The notes beneath the pieces are model-generated. The model worked only from the letters and a program-made list of their open reading frames with translations, did no database searches and was not told the origin of the DNA. This document shows, one piece after another, positions 17,594 to 27,346 of a stretch of DNA of 64,000 nt. This DNA comes from Caryophanales bacterium UBA4691 (GTDB lineage: Bacteria; Bacillota_I; Bacilli_A; RFN20; CAG-826). Position numbers and translations under genes: made by a program. Location of the stretch: positions 1-64,000 of the forward strand of contig DHKP01000007.1 of NCBI GenBank assembly GCA_002404865.1. Reading direction: 5' to 3'. How positions within the stretch are numbered: the stretch's first letter is position 1; each line of letters starts with the position of its first letter.

Positions 17594-17692
17594 ATGAAAA
17601 AAGGGAAAGATTATCTCACTACGACGGGTATCGTGGCAAGCAGCGCTTTATTTGGAATTCTCCTATCTCTTTTGTTTGTGTTGGTGTATTGA
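17594..17692 (+). CDS. Very small membrane protein (32 aa) upstream of ruvA
   Basis: ATG 17594 to TGA 17690-17692 encodes a positively charged start (MKKGKDY) followed by one hydrophobic helix of about 20 residues (IVASSALFGILLSLLFVLVY). It ends 5 nt before the ruvA ATG, so it may act as a leader ORF coupling ruvA translation, since ruvA itself lacks a good SD. The product may also be functional in the membrane. I know no family. The well-placed TATAAT is the main support. Confidence 0.45.
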   Translation: MKKGKDYLTTTGIVASSALFGILLSLLFVLVY

Positions 17693-17697
17693 TTATT

Positions 17698-18270
17698 ATG
17701 GGTATTTTTTATCAATTAAAAGGCACGGTTATCGCCTGTAACGAAGAACGAATCGCGTTAGATGTCCATGACGTTAGCTATGAAATTGTTTGTGCTCGTC
17801 CTTTTGACTTCGCCATTGGTTCCGCTGCGACGTTATTGATTCATGAGGTTATTAGTGAAGACGATCATTATTTAGTCGGTTTCCCTAACAAAATTGAAAA
17901 AGAAGCGTTTTTGTCCTTGATCGCTGTAAAAGGCATTGGCCCAAAAACGGCTTTAAATGCACTAAAAGCCACAACCCCCGATGCTATGTTTAAAGCAATC
18001 GAAAGCAATAACACCGCCTACTTAAAAAAATTGCCTGGTATTGGCCCTAAAGCCGCCGCCCAAATTATTTTGGATTTACGTGGGCATCTTGCTCCAAGTG
18101 GCAAAAGCGTTAACGAAAAACAATATGATGAAGTTCGCGCAGCTTTGAAAACGCTCGGTTTCAAAGCCAAAGATATCGACGATGCTTTAAGCACCATCAG
18201 CGAGCCTAACGCGAGTAACGAAGACATTCTTCGCCTTGCCCTTCGCAAATTAGGAAAGGGGAGCAAATGA
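17698..18270 (+). CDS. ruvA: Holliday junction branch migration protein RuvA
   Basis: The ~190-residue protein has the N-terminal OB fold ([14 protein letters not shown]), tandem helix-hairpin-helix motifs [16 protein letters not shown] and [16 protein letters not shown] (residues ~75-125), and the C-terminal RuvB-binding domain. ATG 17698 is chosen; a TTG three codons earlier would overlap the small ORF stop. It overlaps ruvB by 4 nt (ATGA). It binds Holliday junctions as a tetramer and loads RuvB. No ruvC is nearby, as is normal in Bacillota, which use RecU. Confidence 0.96.
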   Translation: MGIFYQLKGTVIACNEERIALDVHDVSYEIVCARPFDFAIGSAATLLIHEVISEDDHYLVGFPNKIEKEAFLSLIAVKGIGPKTALNALKATTPDAMFKAIESNNTAYLKKLPGIGPKAAAQIILDLRGHLAPSGKSVNEKQYDEVRAALKTLGFKAKDIDDALSTISEPNASNEDILRLALRKLGKGSK

Positions 18271-19280
18271 AAAAAGAAGAAAGAATACTAGATGCTCATA
18301 AAGAAGAAGACGAAGCGAATAGCGAAATTACGCTACGCCCGAAAACGCTTTCCGAATACGTTGGACAAGAAGAACTAAAGAAAAATCTTAAGATTTTTAT
18401 CGGCGCAGCCAAAAAGCGAAACGAAACGCTTGATCACGTTCTTCTGTATGGCCCCCCAGGTTTGGGGAAAACAACAATGGCTTATGTCATTGCGAATGAA
18501 ATGGGCGGGAAAATCAGAACCGTTAATGGTCCTTCGATTGAACGCGCTGGCGATTTAGCGGCAATTTTAAGCGAATTGGAACCTGGTGATGTCCTTTTCA
18601 TTGACGAAATCCATCGACTTCCGCGAGTTGTGGAAGAAGTCCTTTATGGCGCAATGGAAGATTTTACTTTGTCGATATTAATCAATCGCGATGGCGTCTC
18701 AAAAGCGATGAATTTGCCACTTCCTCCTTTTACTTTGGTAGGGGCGACAACTAGGGCTGGCGATTTATCAAACCCGCTTCGTTCTCGCTTTGGAATCTCA
18801 GCGAAAATTGATTTTTATAAAGAAGATGAGCTTTCGCAGATCATTGAACGAACTTCTAAGGTGTTTGGAACCTCCATCTCTATTGAAGCTAAAAAGTTGC
18901 TTGCTTCAAGAAGCAGAGGTACGCCTCGTATTGCGAATCGCCTTTATAAGCGCGTTCGGGATTTTGCTAACTATGGCGGGAAAACCACAATTGACGAATC
19001 ACTTGCACTAAGTGCTTTGAGTGCTTTAAAAATTGATAGTTTGGGGCTTGATGAGGTCGACATTAAATATTTGCTTACAATTATTGACCGTTTTCATGGC
19101 GGTCCGGTTGGCTTAGAAAGCATCGCAAGTGCAATCGGAGAAGAAATCACCAATTTGGAAGATGTCTATGAACCGTATTTAGTTATGATAGGGCTAGTCA
19201 ACCGCACGCCTCGAGGGCGCATTGCAACCGAAAAAGCCTACCATCATCTCAAAATCGCTCATCAAGGTTCTTTGTTTTAA
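18267..19280 (+). CDS. ruvB: Holliday junction helicase RuvB
   Basis: The 337-residue AAA+ motor has the N-terminal [13 protein letters not shown], Walker [12 protein letters not shown] near residues 61-70, Walker [10 protein letters not shown] near 110, sensor/arginine-finger segment LRSRFG, and the C-terminal winged-helix DNA-binding domain ([16 protein letters not shown]). It works with RuvA in branch migration. Length is standard and there is no feature missing. Confidence 0.98.
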   Translation: MKKEERILDAHKEEDEANSEITLRPKTLSEYVGQEELKKNLKIFIGAAKKRNETLDHVLLYGPPGLGKTTMAYVIANEMGGKIRTVNGPSIERAGDLAAILSELEPGDVLFIDEIHRLPRVVEEVLYGAMEDFTLSILINRDGVSKAMNLPLPPFTLVGATTRAGDLSNPLRSRFGISAKIDFYKEDELSQIIERTSKVFGTSISIEAKKLLASRSRGTPRIANRLYKRVRDFANYGGKTTIDESLALSALSALKIDSLGLDEVDIKYLLTIIDRFHGGPVGLESIASAIGEEITNLEDVYEPYLVMIGLVNRTPRGRIATEKAYHHLKIAHQGSLF

Positions 19281-19313
19281 TTTTGTAATTTCGAGCAAAG
19301 TTATCAATAAAGG

Positions 19314-19329
19314 TTCTTCTTAAGAAGAA
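19314..19329 (+). promoter_or_regulatory. Perfect 16-bp palindrome upstream of secDF
   Basis: TTCTTCTTAAGAAGAA is a perfect dyad about 95 nt before secDF. A weak promoter (TTGTTG at 19352, TACTAG at 19374, 16-nt spacing) lies just downstream. It could be an operator or the base of a weak terminator for ruvB; the lack of a T run argues against the latter. Confidence 0.35.
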
Positions 19330-19406
19330 ATTGCTTCCGTAAATTCTTTCATTGTTGTATTGTATTCGTTGCGTACTAGCGATTTTTTTCGTGGACGTTG
19401 TCTTTA

Positions 19407-19418
19407 GGAGGAGCCTCC
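19407..19418 (+). promoter_or_regulatory. secDF SD sequence inside a self-complementary element
   Basis: GGAGG-AG-CCTCC places a strong Shine-Dalgarno directly against its own complement 5 nt before the ATG at 19423. A stable hairpin with a 2-nt loop is sterically strained, so partial sequestration of the SD is only a possibility. Confidence 0.3.
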
Positions 19419-19422
19419 AGTT

Positions 19423-22158
19423 ATGCGTCGTAAACTTGGATATTGCTTATTAACGGGAAGTCTAATTTTGGCTGCCCTTAGTGTGATTGGCCCAACCGTT
19501 GTTGGTCTCGACACGGATTTAACTTATGGATCGGGCCGTGATTTGGTCTATAAAATTTCCAAAGTAGATACCACATACGGAGGAGTAGAAGCTTCTAATT
19601 ATATCGATGCCTCCGATAAAGAAGCCGTCGATCTTGTTGGTGAAGAAATGGAAAAACGTCTCAAGACGATGGATGTGGAAGCCGAAGTCGTCAAAGAAGG
19701 ATACGACACAGTGCGAGTCAAGCTCAGAACCGCTAAAGATGATGAGACCAAATACCAATATCTGCAAAAATACTTAGCCTTCAGCGGTGGAGATTTCACT
19801 ATCGGCGCATCGTTAGATGAAGGAAATGAGGATTATAAAGTTTACGATAAATGGCATAATCCTTTTAAAGAAAATAGCGCAGAGATTCGTTATATCTCTA
19901 CAAGTAAAGGAAGCGTTCCCGCCGTTGTAGTCCCTTTAAAGGATGATGAAGATCTTCGCGGAGAAAATGGTCAATTCAATACCTTAGTGAAATATTGCAA
20001 AGACAACACGCAAGAAGCGAATGAATCGGAAGGCAAAGAAGCAAAGAATTGCTATTTTGTGCTTTGGGCAAATAAGCAAGTCAGTGATACCTATGCCAAA
20101 ACGGAAAGCTCTAATTCCGCTTATGATCCCAATGTTGCTTCACGTTTAATTTTTGCTGAGCAGGGTACTGAGGCATGGTATCAAGCCAAGGAAGAGGCCG
20201 ATAATTATAAAGAATTCCAGCTCATTCCTTCTAGTGCCGCAATCACGAGCGAAGGCTACGATTCTTCTAAGGCCGATGCCGCTTATCAAGCAGCCTTCTA
20301 TTATAAAAATCTTCTCAACGCCACAAGTTATAAAGATTTAGGTGTAAATGGATACGATGTCACGTTTGCTTTCTATGACACAACAAGAGCGACCGTTGAA
20401 CCGCTTGTTAACTTCGGAAACTGGGCGGTCCATCCTAATTTTGGCGCAACTTTCATCGCTTCATTGATTGCATTTGCGTTTTTAGCGGTCCTCTTAGTTA
20501 GTCTTTACCGTCTTGGTGCTTTGGCGATTCTCTCCAATGTTGCCATCGCTTTGCTTTCTAGTTTATTGATGTTCTCTTTCTTCGGGGCACAGTTCGGAGT
20601 AGGCGCCTTAATCGGTCTAGCCTTAGTCGCTTTGATCACTACTTTCGGTGGCATGTACTATTTCAGCAAATTCAAAGAGCAAGTATTCCAAGGTAGATCT
20701 TTGAGGAAATCACACGAAGAGGCCTCAAAACGTTCTTTGTGGCCAACGATTGATGCTGGAGTTATCGGAATTATCGTTGGTTTATGCGTTTACGGTTTTA
20801 TTCCTAGCGTCGTCGGGAAACTTGGATTAATGCTCGTTTTGGGCTCTTTCTTTGGAACGTTATCGAATCTTTTGCTCTTGCGGCTTGAAGGATACATGCT
20901 AGCGAATGACCAAGATTGCGAAAAAGATTTTGGCAAGATTTATAATATTGATGTCACGAAGGTTCCTAACCTCGCTAAAGAAGAAAAGCCTTCTTATTTC
21001 GGCGCGTTTGCTTCAAAAGATTTCGGAAAACACTCTAAGACGATTGGAATTATTGCTTCTTTAATGGCTTTAGCCAGCGTTATTGGCTTATCAACATTTA
21101 ACGCTATAAACGGCGCTCCATATAACTATGCAAATCGTTATAACGATACGACCGTTAGCTATATCGAATACCGCGTAAGTAGCGGTTCCTTATTAACGTT
21201 CACTACTTCCGCCGATTTAGAAGATAAAGTCCTTAAAAATATTTATATTGTCAATGACAATGAGCAAAAACAGATTGCATATAATAGCGTTTCTTTAGAA
21301 AGTGGAAGCGTGCATTATACGAAAGAAGAGAAAACACTCGATGTACATTATTTCACCGTTAATTGGGCCGATCACTATGATGTAACAGAAACTTATCAAT
21401 TCGTACTAGACTTCTCTGGAGCAAAAGAAACAATCAATTCTGATTTCAACGGTGCCTTAACTAGAGCTGTTGAAAAAGTGGCTAAAGATGGAATTTACGT
21501 TTCCACAAATAACGTTGTTGGCCAAGCTAGCGAACCTAGTTTAGGCGTCGTTTGGCTCGGATTTGGGGTCGGAATGCTAATTGCAACCGCTTATCTAGCA
21601 ATTCGTTATCGCCTATCGCGTGGCTTAGCTACAGGCTTGCTCGCTACAGGAGCGGCTACAATTACCATGGGGTTCTTTTCCTTGACGCGTTTAGCCTCTG
21701 TCCCTTTAGTGTCGATTGGCGGAATCGTAGCAGGGCTGCTCGTCTTAATCGCTTCGTTATTCATTTTAGAAAAAGAAAAAGAATTAGCCCGCGATTCACG
21801 CGAAAAAGACAAGGATTCGCTTGCTTTTAGAACGCTTTGTATCTCATCTGCAAACGCGCAAGCGGCCGAATCTGTATTAGGGTTTGCCTTTATTTCTGCT
21901 TTCGGCTTCATTTGGTATATGGGATTCATGCCAAGCATTTGGACAATGATATATTTAGGGATTATGGTTGGCATAGTCATTATGGCTCTGTTTACCCTTA
22001 CCTTATTGGCCCCAAGTTCTATCCTTTTGGCACGTGCTTTATCTCGCATTAATATTTCCATTAAGCCGAAAAAGAAAACACCAACCGCTCCAACTCCAGC
22101 AGGAAGAAGACGTGGAGCCGAGCCTGAAGAAGCTATCTTTATCGGAATCAACGACTAA
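19423..22158 (+). CDS. secDF: Protein translocase SecDF (fused SecD-SecF)
   Basis: The 911-residue fusion has an N-terminal membrane helix (residues ~5-28), a very large extracytoplasmic SecD domain (to about residue 335) with the GLDTDLTYGSGRDLVYKI segment, five further SecD membrane helices, a short cytoplasmic linker, then the SecF half with its own extracytoplasmic domain and six helices, ending in a basic tail. It uses the proton gradient to help pull secreted proteins out of SecYEG. It is longer than the ~740-residue Bacillus SecDF, mainly in the first extracytoplasmic domain. It precedes recJ as in Bacillus; recJ starts on the overlapping TAATG. Confidence 0.92.
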   Translation: MRRKLGYCLLTGSLILAALSVIGPTVVGLDTDLTYGSGRDLVYKISKVDTTYGGVEASNYIDASDKEAVDLVGEEMEKRLKTMDVEAEVVKEGYDTVRVKLRTAKDDETKYQYLQKYLAFSGGDFTIGASLDEGNEDYKVYDKWHNPFKENSAEIRYISTSKGSVPAVVVPLKDDEDLRGENGQFNTLVKYCKDNTQEANESEGKEAKNCYFVLWANKQVSDTYAKTESSNSAYDPNVASRLIFAEQGTEAWYQAKEEADNYKEFQLIPSSAAITSEGYDSSKADAAYQAAFYYKNLLNATSYKDLGVNGYDVTFAFYDTTRATVEPLVNFGNWAVHPNFGATFIASLIAFAFLAVLLVSLYRLGALAILSNVAIALLSSLLMFSFFGAQFGVGALIGLALVALITTFGGMYYFSKFKEQVFQGRSLRKSHEEASKRSLWPTIDAGVIGIIVGLCVYGFIPSVVGKLGLMLVLGSFFGTLSNLLLLRLEGYMLANDQDCEKDFGKIYNIDVTKVPNLAKEEKPSYFGAFASKDFGKHSKTIGIIASLMALASVIGLSTFNAINGAPYNYANRYNDTTVSYIEYRVSSGSLLTFTTSADLEDKVLKNIYIVNDNEQKQIAYNSVSLESGSVHYTKEEKTLDVHYFTVNWADHYDVTETYQFVLDFSGAKETINSDFNGALTRAVEKVAKDGIYVSTNNVVGQASEPSLGVVWLGFGVGMLIATAYLAIRYRLSRGLATGLLATGAATITMGFFSLTRLASVPLVSIGGIVAGLLVLIASLFILEKEKELARDSREKDKDSLAFRTLCISSANAQAAESVLGFAFISAFGFIWYMGFMPSIWTMIYLGIMVGIVIMALFTLTLLAPSSILLARALSRINISIKPKKKTPTAPTPAGRRRGAEPEEAIFIGIND

Positions 22159-23717
22159 TGAATTCTTTTAAGGAAAAGCTTAAGAAATATTACCAATTGG
22201 ACGAGGATGCTTTCTTAAAGAAAATCGAGGCACCCTCGTTTTCTTGTTTGAAGAATATTTCCTCTTTTGATTGTGTAAAAGCCGCTCTTTCTCGTTTAGA
22301 AAAAGCGAAAAAGGGAAACGAAAAGGTTATCGTATACGGCGATTATGACTTTGATGGAATTTCCGCAACTAGCATTATTTATTCTTTGCTTTTAAAGATG
22401 GCTATCAATGCTAGTTATTATGTACCAAGCAGGTATCAAGATGGATATGGATTAAACGCGGAAAACGTGCTTCGCATCGCTAAGGCGGGGTTCTCCTTGA
22501 TTTTCACGGTAGATAACGGAGTAACTGCCTTTGAAGCGATTCAAAAAGCCAATGAATTAGGGGTTGATGTGATTGTTTTAGACCATCATGAATACCAAGA
22601 AATTCCTTCTCCAATCGTAACCTTGATTCACCCAAATACGGTAGAGCTTACTCATCCTAGCGTTTCGGCAGGCTTCTTATCCTATTTATTCTATCGAGCC
22701 GCGACAAAGGAAGAGAACGAATATCTACTTTCTTTAGGCGCCACCAGCTTATTAAGCGATGCGATGCCCTTAATTTCTTATAACCGGGACGCGGTGAACC
22801 TTGCTCTTGCATCGCTGAATAAGAATCGTTTTTTGCCCTTTTGTCTTTTAACGGAACGAAAACGTTTTTTTGCTTCGACTCTCCAGATGGAAATCATTCC
22901 AAAGGTTAACGCAGTAGGAAGAGTGGAAACCGGAAACGAAACCAATAGAGTGGTTCGCTATTTCGTTTCAAGTGACATAGAAACACAGAAAAAAATCGCT
23001 CTATACTTAGCAAAAGTAAACGAAAAAAGAAAAAGCTTAACCAAAGACGCAGAACAAAAAATTGTCTTCCCAAAAGATAAAGAAAGTATCTTCCTAGTTA
23101 CCGATCTCTTAGAAGGATTAAATGGTCTACTGGCTAATCGTTTATTAAATGAATATGAAAAGCCAATCGCTGTCTTTTCTCCTTCTAAAAAAGACGACAC
23201 CATTTATGTAGGAAGTTTAAGAAGCAAAGAAGGCTTTGATATTTTAAAGGCTCTAAGTGGAATCCATGCGCCTTTGCTAACCTCTGGAGGCCATGAATTT
23301 GCCGGAGGTGTGAGCATTAAAAAAGTCGATTTAGAAACTTTCAAAAAAGATTTTGAATTCGCAGCCATGAAACACCATCTCGAAAAGAAAGAGAGAATCA
23401 CCATCGATATAGACAAATCCGAATGTACGATGGAGAATTTTTATTTGCTACAATCTCTTGGCCCGTTCGGAAATGAAAATCCTGCGCCTTTATTTTCTCT
23501 TTCTTTAAATCGAAGCGACTTGGCATTTACAAAAAACGGAAAATTCTTATCGACAAAGATTAACCAACAAGCACGTCTGTTCTCTTTTTCTTTGCGGGAA
23601 GAAAACGTTCCTCCTGACGAAAAAGTGTCATTTAATTGCCTCATGGAGGCAAATGAATGGAAGGGGAATATCTCCCTTCAGCTTTTAGTGCAAGAAATAA
23701 AAACTTTTTGTGAGTAA
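22158..23717 (+). CDS. recJ: Single-stranded-DNA exonuclease RecJ (short form)
   Basis: The 519-residue protein has DHH-phosphoesterase motifs: YGDYDFDGISAT near residues 58-69, VDNGVTA near 116, and VLDHHEYQE with the DHH triad near 141. DHHA1 (LLTSGGHEFAGGVSI) and a C-terminal OB-like domain follow. It degrades 5'-ended ssDNA in recombination and repair. It is shorter than Bacillus RecJ (~790 residues), lacking the extra C-terminal domain but complete in the catalytic core. Starts by 1-nt overlap with secDF. Confidence 0.94.
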   Translation: MNSFKEKLKKYYQLDEDAFLKKIEAPSFSCLKNISSFDCVKAALSRLEKAKKGNEKVIVYGDYDFDGISATSIIYSLLLKMAINASYYVPSRYQDGYGLNAENVLRIAKAGFSLIFTVDNGVTAFEAIQKANELGVDVIVLDHHEYQEIPSPIVTLIHPNTVELTHPSVSAGFLSYLFYRAATKEENEYLLSLGATSLLSDAMPLISYNRDAVNLALASLNKNRFLPFCLLTERKRFFASTLQMEIIPKVNAVGRVETGNETNRVVRYFVSSDIETQKKIALYLAKVNEKRKSLTKDAEQKIVFPKDKESIFLVTDLLEGLNGLLANRLLNEYEKPIAVFSPSKKDDTIYVGSLRSKEGFDILKALSGIHAPLLTSGGHEFAGGVSIKKVDLETFKKDFEFAAMKHHLEKKERITIDIDKSECTMENFYLLQSLGPFGNENPAPLFSLSLNRSDLAFTKNGKFLSTKINQQARLFSFSLREENVPPDEKVSFNCLMEANEWKGNISLQLLVQEIKTFCE

Positions 23718-23742
23718 ATCTCGCGAGTTTTTCGTAGTAGCG

Positions 23743-23748
23743 TATAAT
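23743..23748 (+). promoter_or_regulatory. -10 box of a leaderless promoter for rel
   Basis: TATAAT ends 8 nt before ATG 23757 with no SD. The 8-nt discriminator resembles that before the gene at 76 (AGCAAAGT against AAGAAAGT). Confidence 0.6.
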
Positions 23749-23756
23749 AGCAAAGT

Positions 23757-25976
23757 ATGGAAGAACGCGGAAAAAAATCATTATTGCCGAACGGCGGATA
23801 CCCGATGCACACCTTCCAAGACGTGAAGGATCTTTTTTATACATATATTTTTAATCCAGAAGACCGGAAAATGGTGGAAGATGCCTATTTGTTTGCAAAA
23901 GAAAAGCATAATAATGTCTTCCGAAAATCCGGTGAGCCATATATTCAGCATCCTCTAGAAGTCGCTTATATTTTAGCGTCTTTGCAAGGTGGTCCTGCTA
24001 CCTTGGCGGCCGGTTTTCTTCATGATGTAGTCGAAGATACCGACACGACAATCGATGATATCAAAGCTCGTTTCGGGGAAGACGTCGCGTTTTTAGTTGA
24101 TTCCTTAACGAAAATCCAGCGGATGAAGCTCTCTCATCGTAGCGAAGCTGATTTTGAAGCCGAAGACCATCGAAAAATCTTTTTAGGAATGGCAAAAGAC
24201 GTTCGCGTAATTTTGGTAAAACTCGCCGATAGGCTCCACAACATGCGCACGCTTGATAGCTTATCCCCTGACCGGCAAAAGGCTCTAGCGAAAGAAACCC
24301 TTGATGTTTTTACTCCAATCGCACATCGTCTTGGAATTTATACCATTCAAAGCGAATTGGAGGATCTTTCTCTGAAATACCTTGAACCAGAAAAATACCA
24401 AGCGATTCTCCATATGCTTAACGAACGGGAAAAAAACCGTCAAGAATCTCTTGAAGCGCTAAAGAAACGGATTGCTGATATTTTATTCGAGAAAAAGATT
24501 CCATTTCGCATTGAAAGCCGCGTCAAAAGTATCTATTCAATTTATCGAAAAATGTATCTCAAGCATTATGATTTCGATGAAATCTATGATGTTTTAGCTG
24601 TTAGAATCATTACCGAAACCGAATTGAATTGCTACGAAATTCTAGGGATTATCCATAGCACCTATAAACCTGTCCCTGGGCGATTTAAGGATTATATCGC
24701 TATGCCTAAACCAAACTTGTATCAATCGTTGCATACCACAATCGTAGCGGGTGATGGCAATATCTATGAAGTGCAAATACGTACCAAAGAGATGGACGAA
24801 ATCGCCGAAACAGGCGTCGCTGCCCATTGGCGTTACAAAGAAGGTAATCACTATAATGCAAAATTAGAGCAACAGGATATCGAGGAAAAGCTTCATTGGT
24901 TCCGTGATTTTGTAACCTTAGGAGAAGAAAGCGGAGACGATGCGAAAAGCTATATCGCTGCCTTAAGTAACGACATCTTTAATGCAAATGTATATGTTTT
25001 TACCCCTTTAGGAAAAGTCATCGATTTGCCACAAGGGGCCACAATTTTAGATTTTGCTTATAAAATTCACACAAAAGTCGGGGATAGCGCCGTGGGCGCG
25101 CTTGTCAATGGAGCGTTTGTCCCCTTAAACACCGAACTAAAAACCGGAGATGTTTGCGAGATCAAAACCAGCAAAAATTCTGCAGGTCCAAATGAAGGAT
25201 GGCTTGAAATCGTCAAAACGGCTAGCGCAAAGAATCATATCCGAAAGGCACTTAACGCCAAAAACCAAGAATTCCTTGCTGAAGAAAACATCCGTAAAGG
25301 CAAAGAATCGGCGATTGATTCCTTCAAGATGCAAGATATCGGCGAAGGAGAAATGGAAAAATATCTTTCCGATCCGAAAGTCCTTAACGAATATCATTGC
25401 GCCGATTTGAACGCATTATATACCGCGATTGCAAATAAAAATCCTGTGCCTGGAGCCATTATTGATTTTTTGGGATTAAGAAAGAAGCCAAAAGCTATCA
25501 AGGCGCCTACACATAACGCCAATAACGACGATCGCAATCCGATTTACGTTTCCGGAGTCGACAATCTCGCTGTTGCGCTTGCTAAATGCTGCACTCCCGT
25601 TCCAGGGGATGACATTGTTGGATACGTAACAAAAGGAAAAGGGATTTCCGTTCATCGCGCCGATTGCCCGAATATCGCTAACGAGCAAAAACGTTTGATT
25701 CCCGTTTATTGGAAAGATAACCTGAATAACTCTTCCTATCCAGTCGATATCCAAATATTTGCAAACGATCGAATGGGCCTATTAAACGATATTTTGAACT
25801 TATTAGCGAGTAAGAATATCCCGATTGCGGACGTTAAAGCACACGTTAACCCTTCCACCCTGGTTGATACCTTGACGCTCACAATTTATGTAAAAGACGC
25901 AAAAACAATTAACGATGCCTTTCTTTCGTTAAACGGAATAAAAAGCATAATCAGTTGCCAAAGAGTAACGCATTAA
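23757..25976 (+). CDS. rel: Bifunctional (p)ppGpp synthetase/hydrolase Rel
   Basis: The 739-residue RSH enzyme contains the HD hydrolase domain (HPLEVAYIL, FLHDVVEDTD at about residues 86-96), the synthetase domain (RVKSIYSIYRKM, PKPNLYQSLHTT), TGS (VYVFTPLGKVIDLPQGAT), a conserved-Cys domain (CCTPVPGDDIVGYVTKGKG) and a C-terminal ACT domain. It synthesises and degrades the stringent alarmone on ribosomes. The intact HD pair supports bifunctionality. ATG 23757 follows a -10 box; an internal ATG at 23805 would match a shorter Rel N-terminus. Followed by hisS as in Bacillus. Confidence 0.96.
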   Translation: MEERGKKSLLPNGGYPMHTFQDVKDLFYTYIFNPEDRKMVEDAYLFAKEKHNNVFRKSGEPYIQHPLEVAYILASLQGGPATLAAGFLHDVVEDTDTTIDDIKARFGEDVAFLVDSLTKIQRMKLSHRSEADFEAEDHRKIFLGMAKDVRVILVKLADRLHNMRTLDSLSPDRQKALAKETLDVFTPIAHRLGIYTIQSELEDLSLKYLEPEKYQAILHMLNEREKNRQESLEALKKRIADILFEKKIPFRIESRVKSIYSIYRKMYLKHYDFDEIYDVLAVRIITETELNCYEILGIIHSTYKPVPGRFKDYIAMPKPNLYQSLHTTIVAGDGNIYEVQIRTKEMDEIAETGVAAHWRYKEGNHYNAKLEQQDIEEKLHWFRDFVTLGEESGDDAKSYIAALSNDIFNANVYVFTPLGKVIDLPQGATILDFAYKIHTKVGDSAVGALVNGAFVPLNTELKTGDVCEIKTSKNSAGPNEGWLEIVKTASAKNHIRKALNAKNQEFLAEENIRKGKESAIDSFKMQDIGEGEMEKYLSDPKVLNEYHCADLNALYTAIANKNPVPGAIIDFLGLRKKPKAIKAPTHNANNDDRNPIYVSGVDNLAVALAKCCTPVPGDDIVGYVTKGKGISVHRADCPNIANEQKRLIPVYWKDNLNNSSYPVDIQIFANDRMGLLNDILNLLASKNIPIADVKAHVNPSTLVDTLTLTIYVKDAKTINDAFLSLNGIKSIISCQRVTH

Positions 25977-25987
25977 AGGAGAAAATT

Positions 25988-27334
25988 ATGGAATTTCAGC
26001 CAATTAAAGGAACGCACGACCTCTTCAATAAGGAAATGGACGAATACCACTATGTGACATCATTATTTCGTGCGGTAGTCGAACTATACGGGTATCATGA
26101 AATCATGACGCCATCTCTTGAATACACCGATGTGTTCGCGCGTGGTGCCGGGGAAAGTAGCGATATCGTTCGTAAAGAAATGTACACTTTCCTCGACAAG
26201 GGCAATCGTAGCGTTACGCTTCGCCCAGAATTTACGGCCGGGGTAATGAGAGCCATCGTAAGCAACAAACTTTACGCCTCCATGGATACGCCAATGAAAT
26301 TCTTTTATTGCGGACCTGCTTTCCGCTACGAAAGGCCTCAGCTTGGTCGTTACCGCCAATTTAACCAATTTGGGGTTGAAGCGGTAGGATATGATTCTCC
26401 TCTTCTTGATGCAGAGACAATCATTATGGCAGTCCAAGCGTTCTCGATGCTTGGCTTTAAAGACATTTCCTTAAAAATCAACACGCTCGGCGACGATAAT
26501 AGCCGCAAGGCCTATCGCGATGCACTCAAAAATTATTTCGCTTCCCACATCGATATGATGTGTGAAGATTGCCATGCGCGCCTAAATCTTAACCCTATGA
26601 GGATTCTCGACTGCAAAGTCGAAAAAGACCAAGAAATTGCCAAAAACGCTCCAAAAATGAAAGATTTCCTCTCCAAAGAAAGCGAAGAGAGATTTTATAA
26701 AACCATCAGCGTTTTGAACGATTTTGGGATTAAATACGAAATCGATGATTCGCTTGTTAGAGGACTTGACTACTATAGCGAAATCGTCTTTGAAGTCCAT
26801 GCAAAAAGCAAAGACGGGAAAGATTACGGAGCGCTTTGCGGAGGAGGCCATTATACGGGCTTGACCAAACAATTTGGCGGTCCAGACATGGTGGGCGTAG
26901 GTTTTGCAGTAGGCGTAGAACGCATTATGGCCCTAATGGAAGAATGCGCATTATTCGACAATATCGAAAGCGAGCTTGATGTCTACCTTATGCCAATCGG
27001 GGAAGAAATGATGGAAGAAGCCACTCATTTAGCAAGCGAGATTCGAATGTTAGGTTATAGCGTGGAAATGCCTTTCGCAGTCGCTAAGCTTGGAAACTAT
27101 TTCAAGAAAGCAGAAAAGCGAAACGCCCGCTACGCCCTCATTTTAGGTGAAGAAGAACTCAAAAACGGCGTTTGTCAGCTCAAAAATCTGAAAACGAAAG
27201 AGCAAAAAGAAGTGAAATTAGATGATTTAGAATCCACCCTTGATGAAGAATTCGGGGAAGAAACGTGTACTTGCGAAGAATGCAATTGCAATCAAGAAGA
27301 CCATGAATGTTCTTGTCATCATCACGAAAAATAA
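25988..27334 (+). CDS. hisS: Histidyl-tRNA synthetase with Cys/His-rich C-terminal tail
   Basis: The 448-residue class II synthetase starts at ATG 25988 (SD AAAGGAG; the in-frame TTG 33 nt earlier is rejected). Motif 2 is FYCGPAFRYERPQ, the HisRS signature GLDYYSEIVFEV is near residue 258, motif 3 is GVGFAVGVERI, and an anticodon-binding domain follows. The last 22 residues (27266-27331) are unusual: six Cys and four His interspersed with acidic residues and ending HHHEK, absent from standard HisRS. It looks like a metal-binding appendix. It is followed by aspS 12 nt downstream, the conserved hisS-aspS pair. Confidence 0.97.
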   Translation: MEFQPIKGTHDLFNKEMDEYHYVTSLFRAVVELYGYHEIMTPSLEYTDVFARGAGESSDIVRKEMYTFLDKGNRSVTLRPEFTAGVMRAIVSNKLYASMDTPMKFFYCGPAFRYERPQLGRYRQFNQFGVEAVGYDSPLLDAETIIMAVQAFSMLGFKDISLKINTLGDDNSRKAYRDALKNYFASHIDMMCEDCHARLNLNPMRILDCKVEKDQEIAKNAPKMKDFLSKESEERFYKTISVLNDFGIKYEIDDSLVRGLDYYSEIVFEVHAKSKDGKDYGALCGGGHYTGLTKQFGGPDMVGVGFAVGVERIMALMEECALFDNIESELDVYLMPIGEEMMEEATHLASEIRMLGYSVEMPFAVAKLGNYFKKAEKRNARYALILGEEELKNGVCQLKNLKTKEQKEVKLDDLESTLDEEFGEETCTCEECNCNQEDHECSCHHHEK

Positions 27335-27346
27335 GAGGGATTAATT

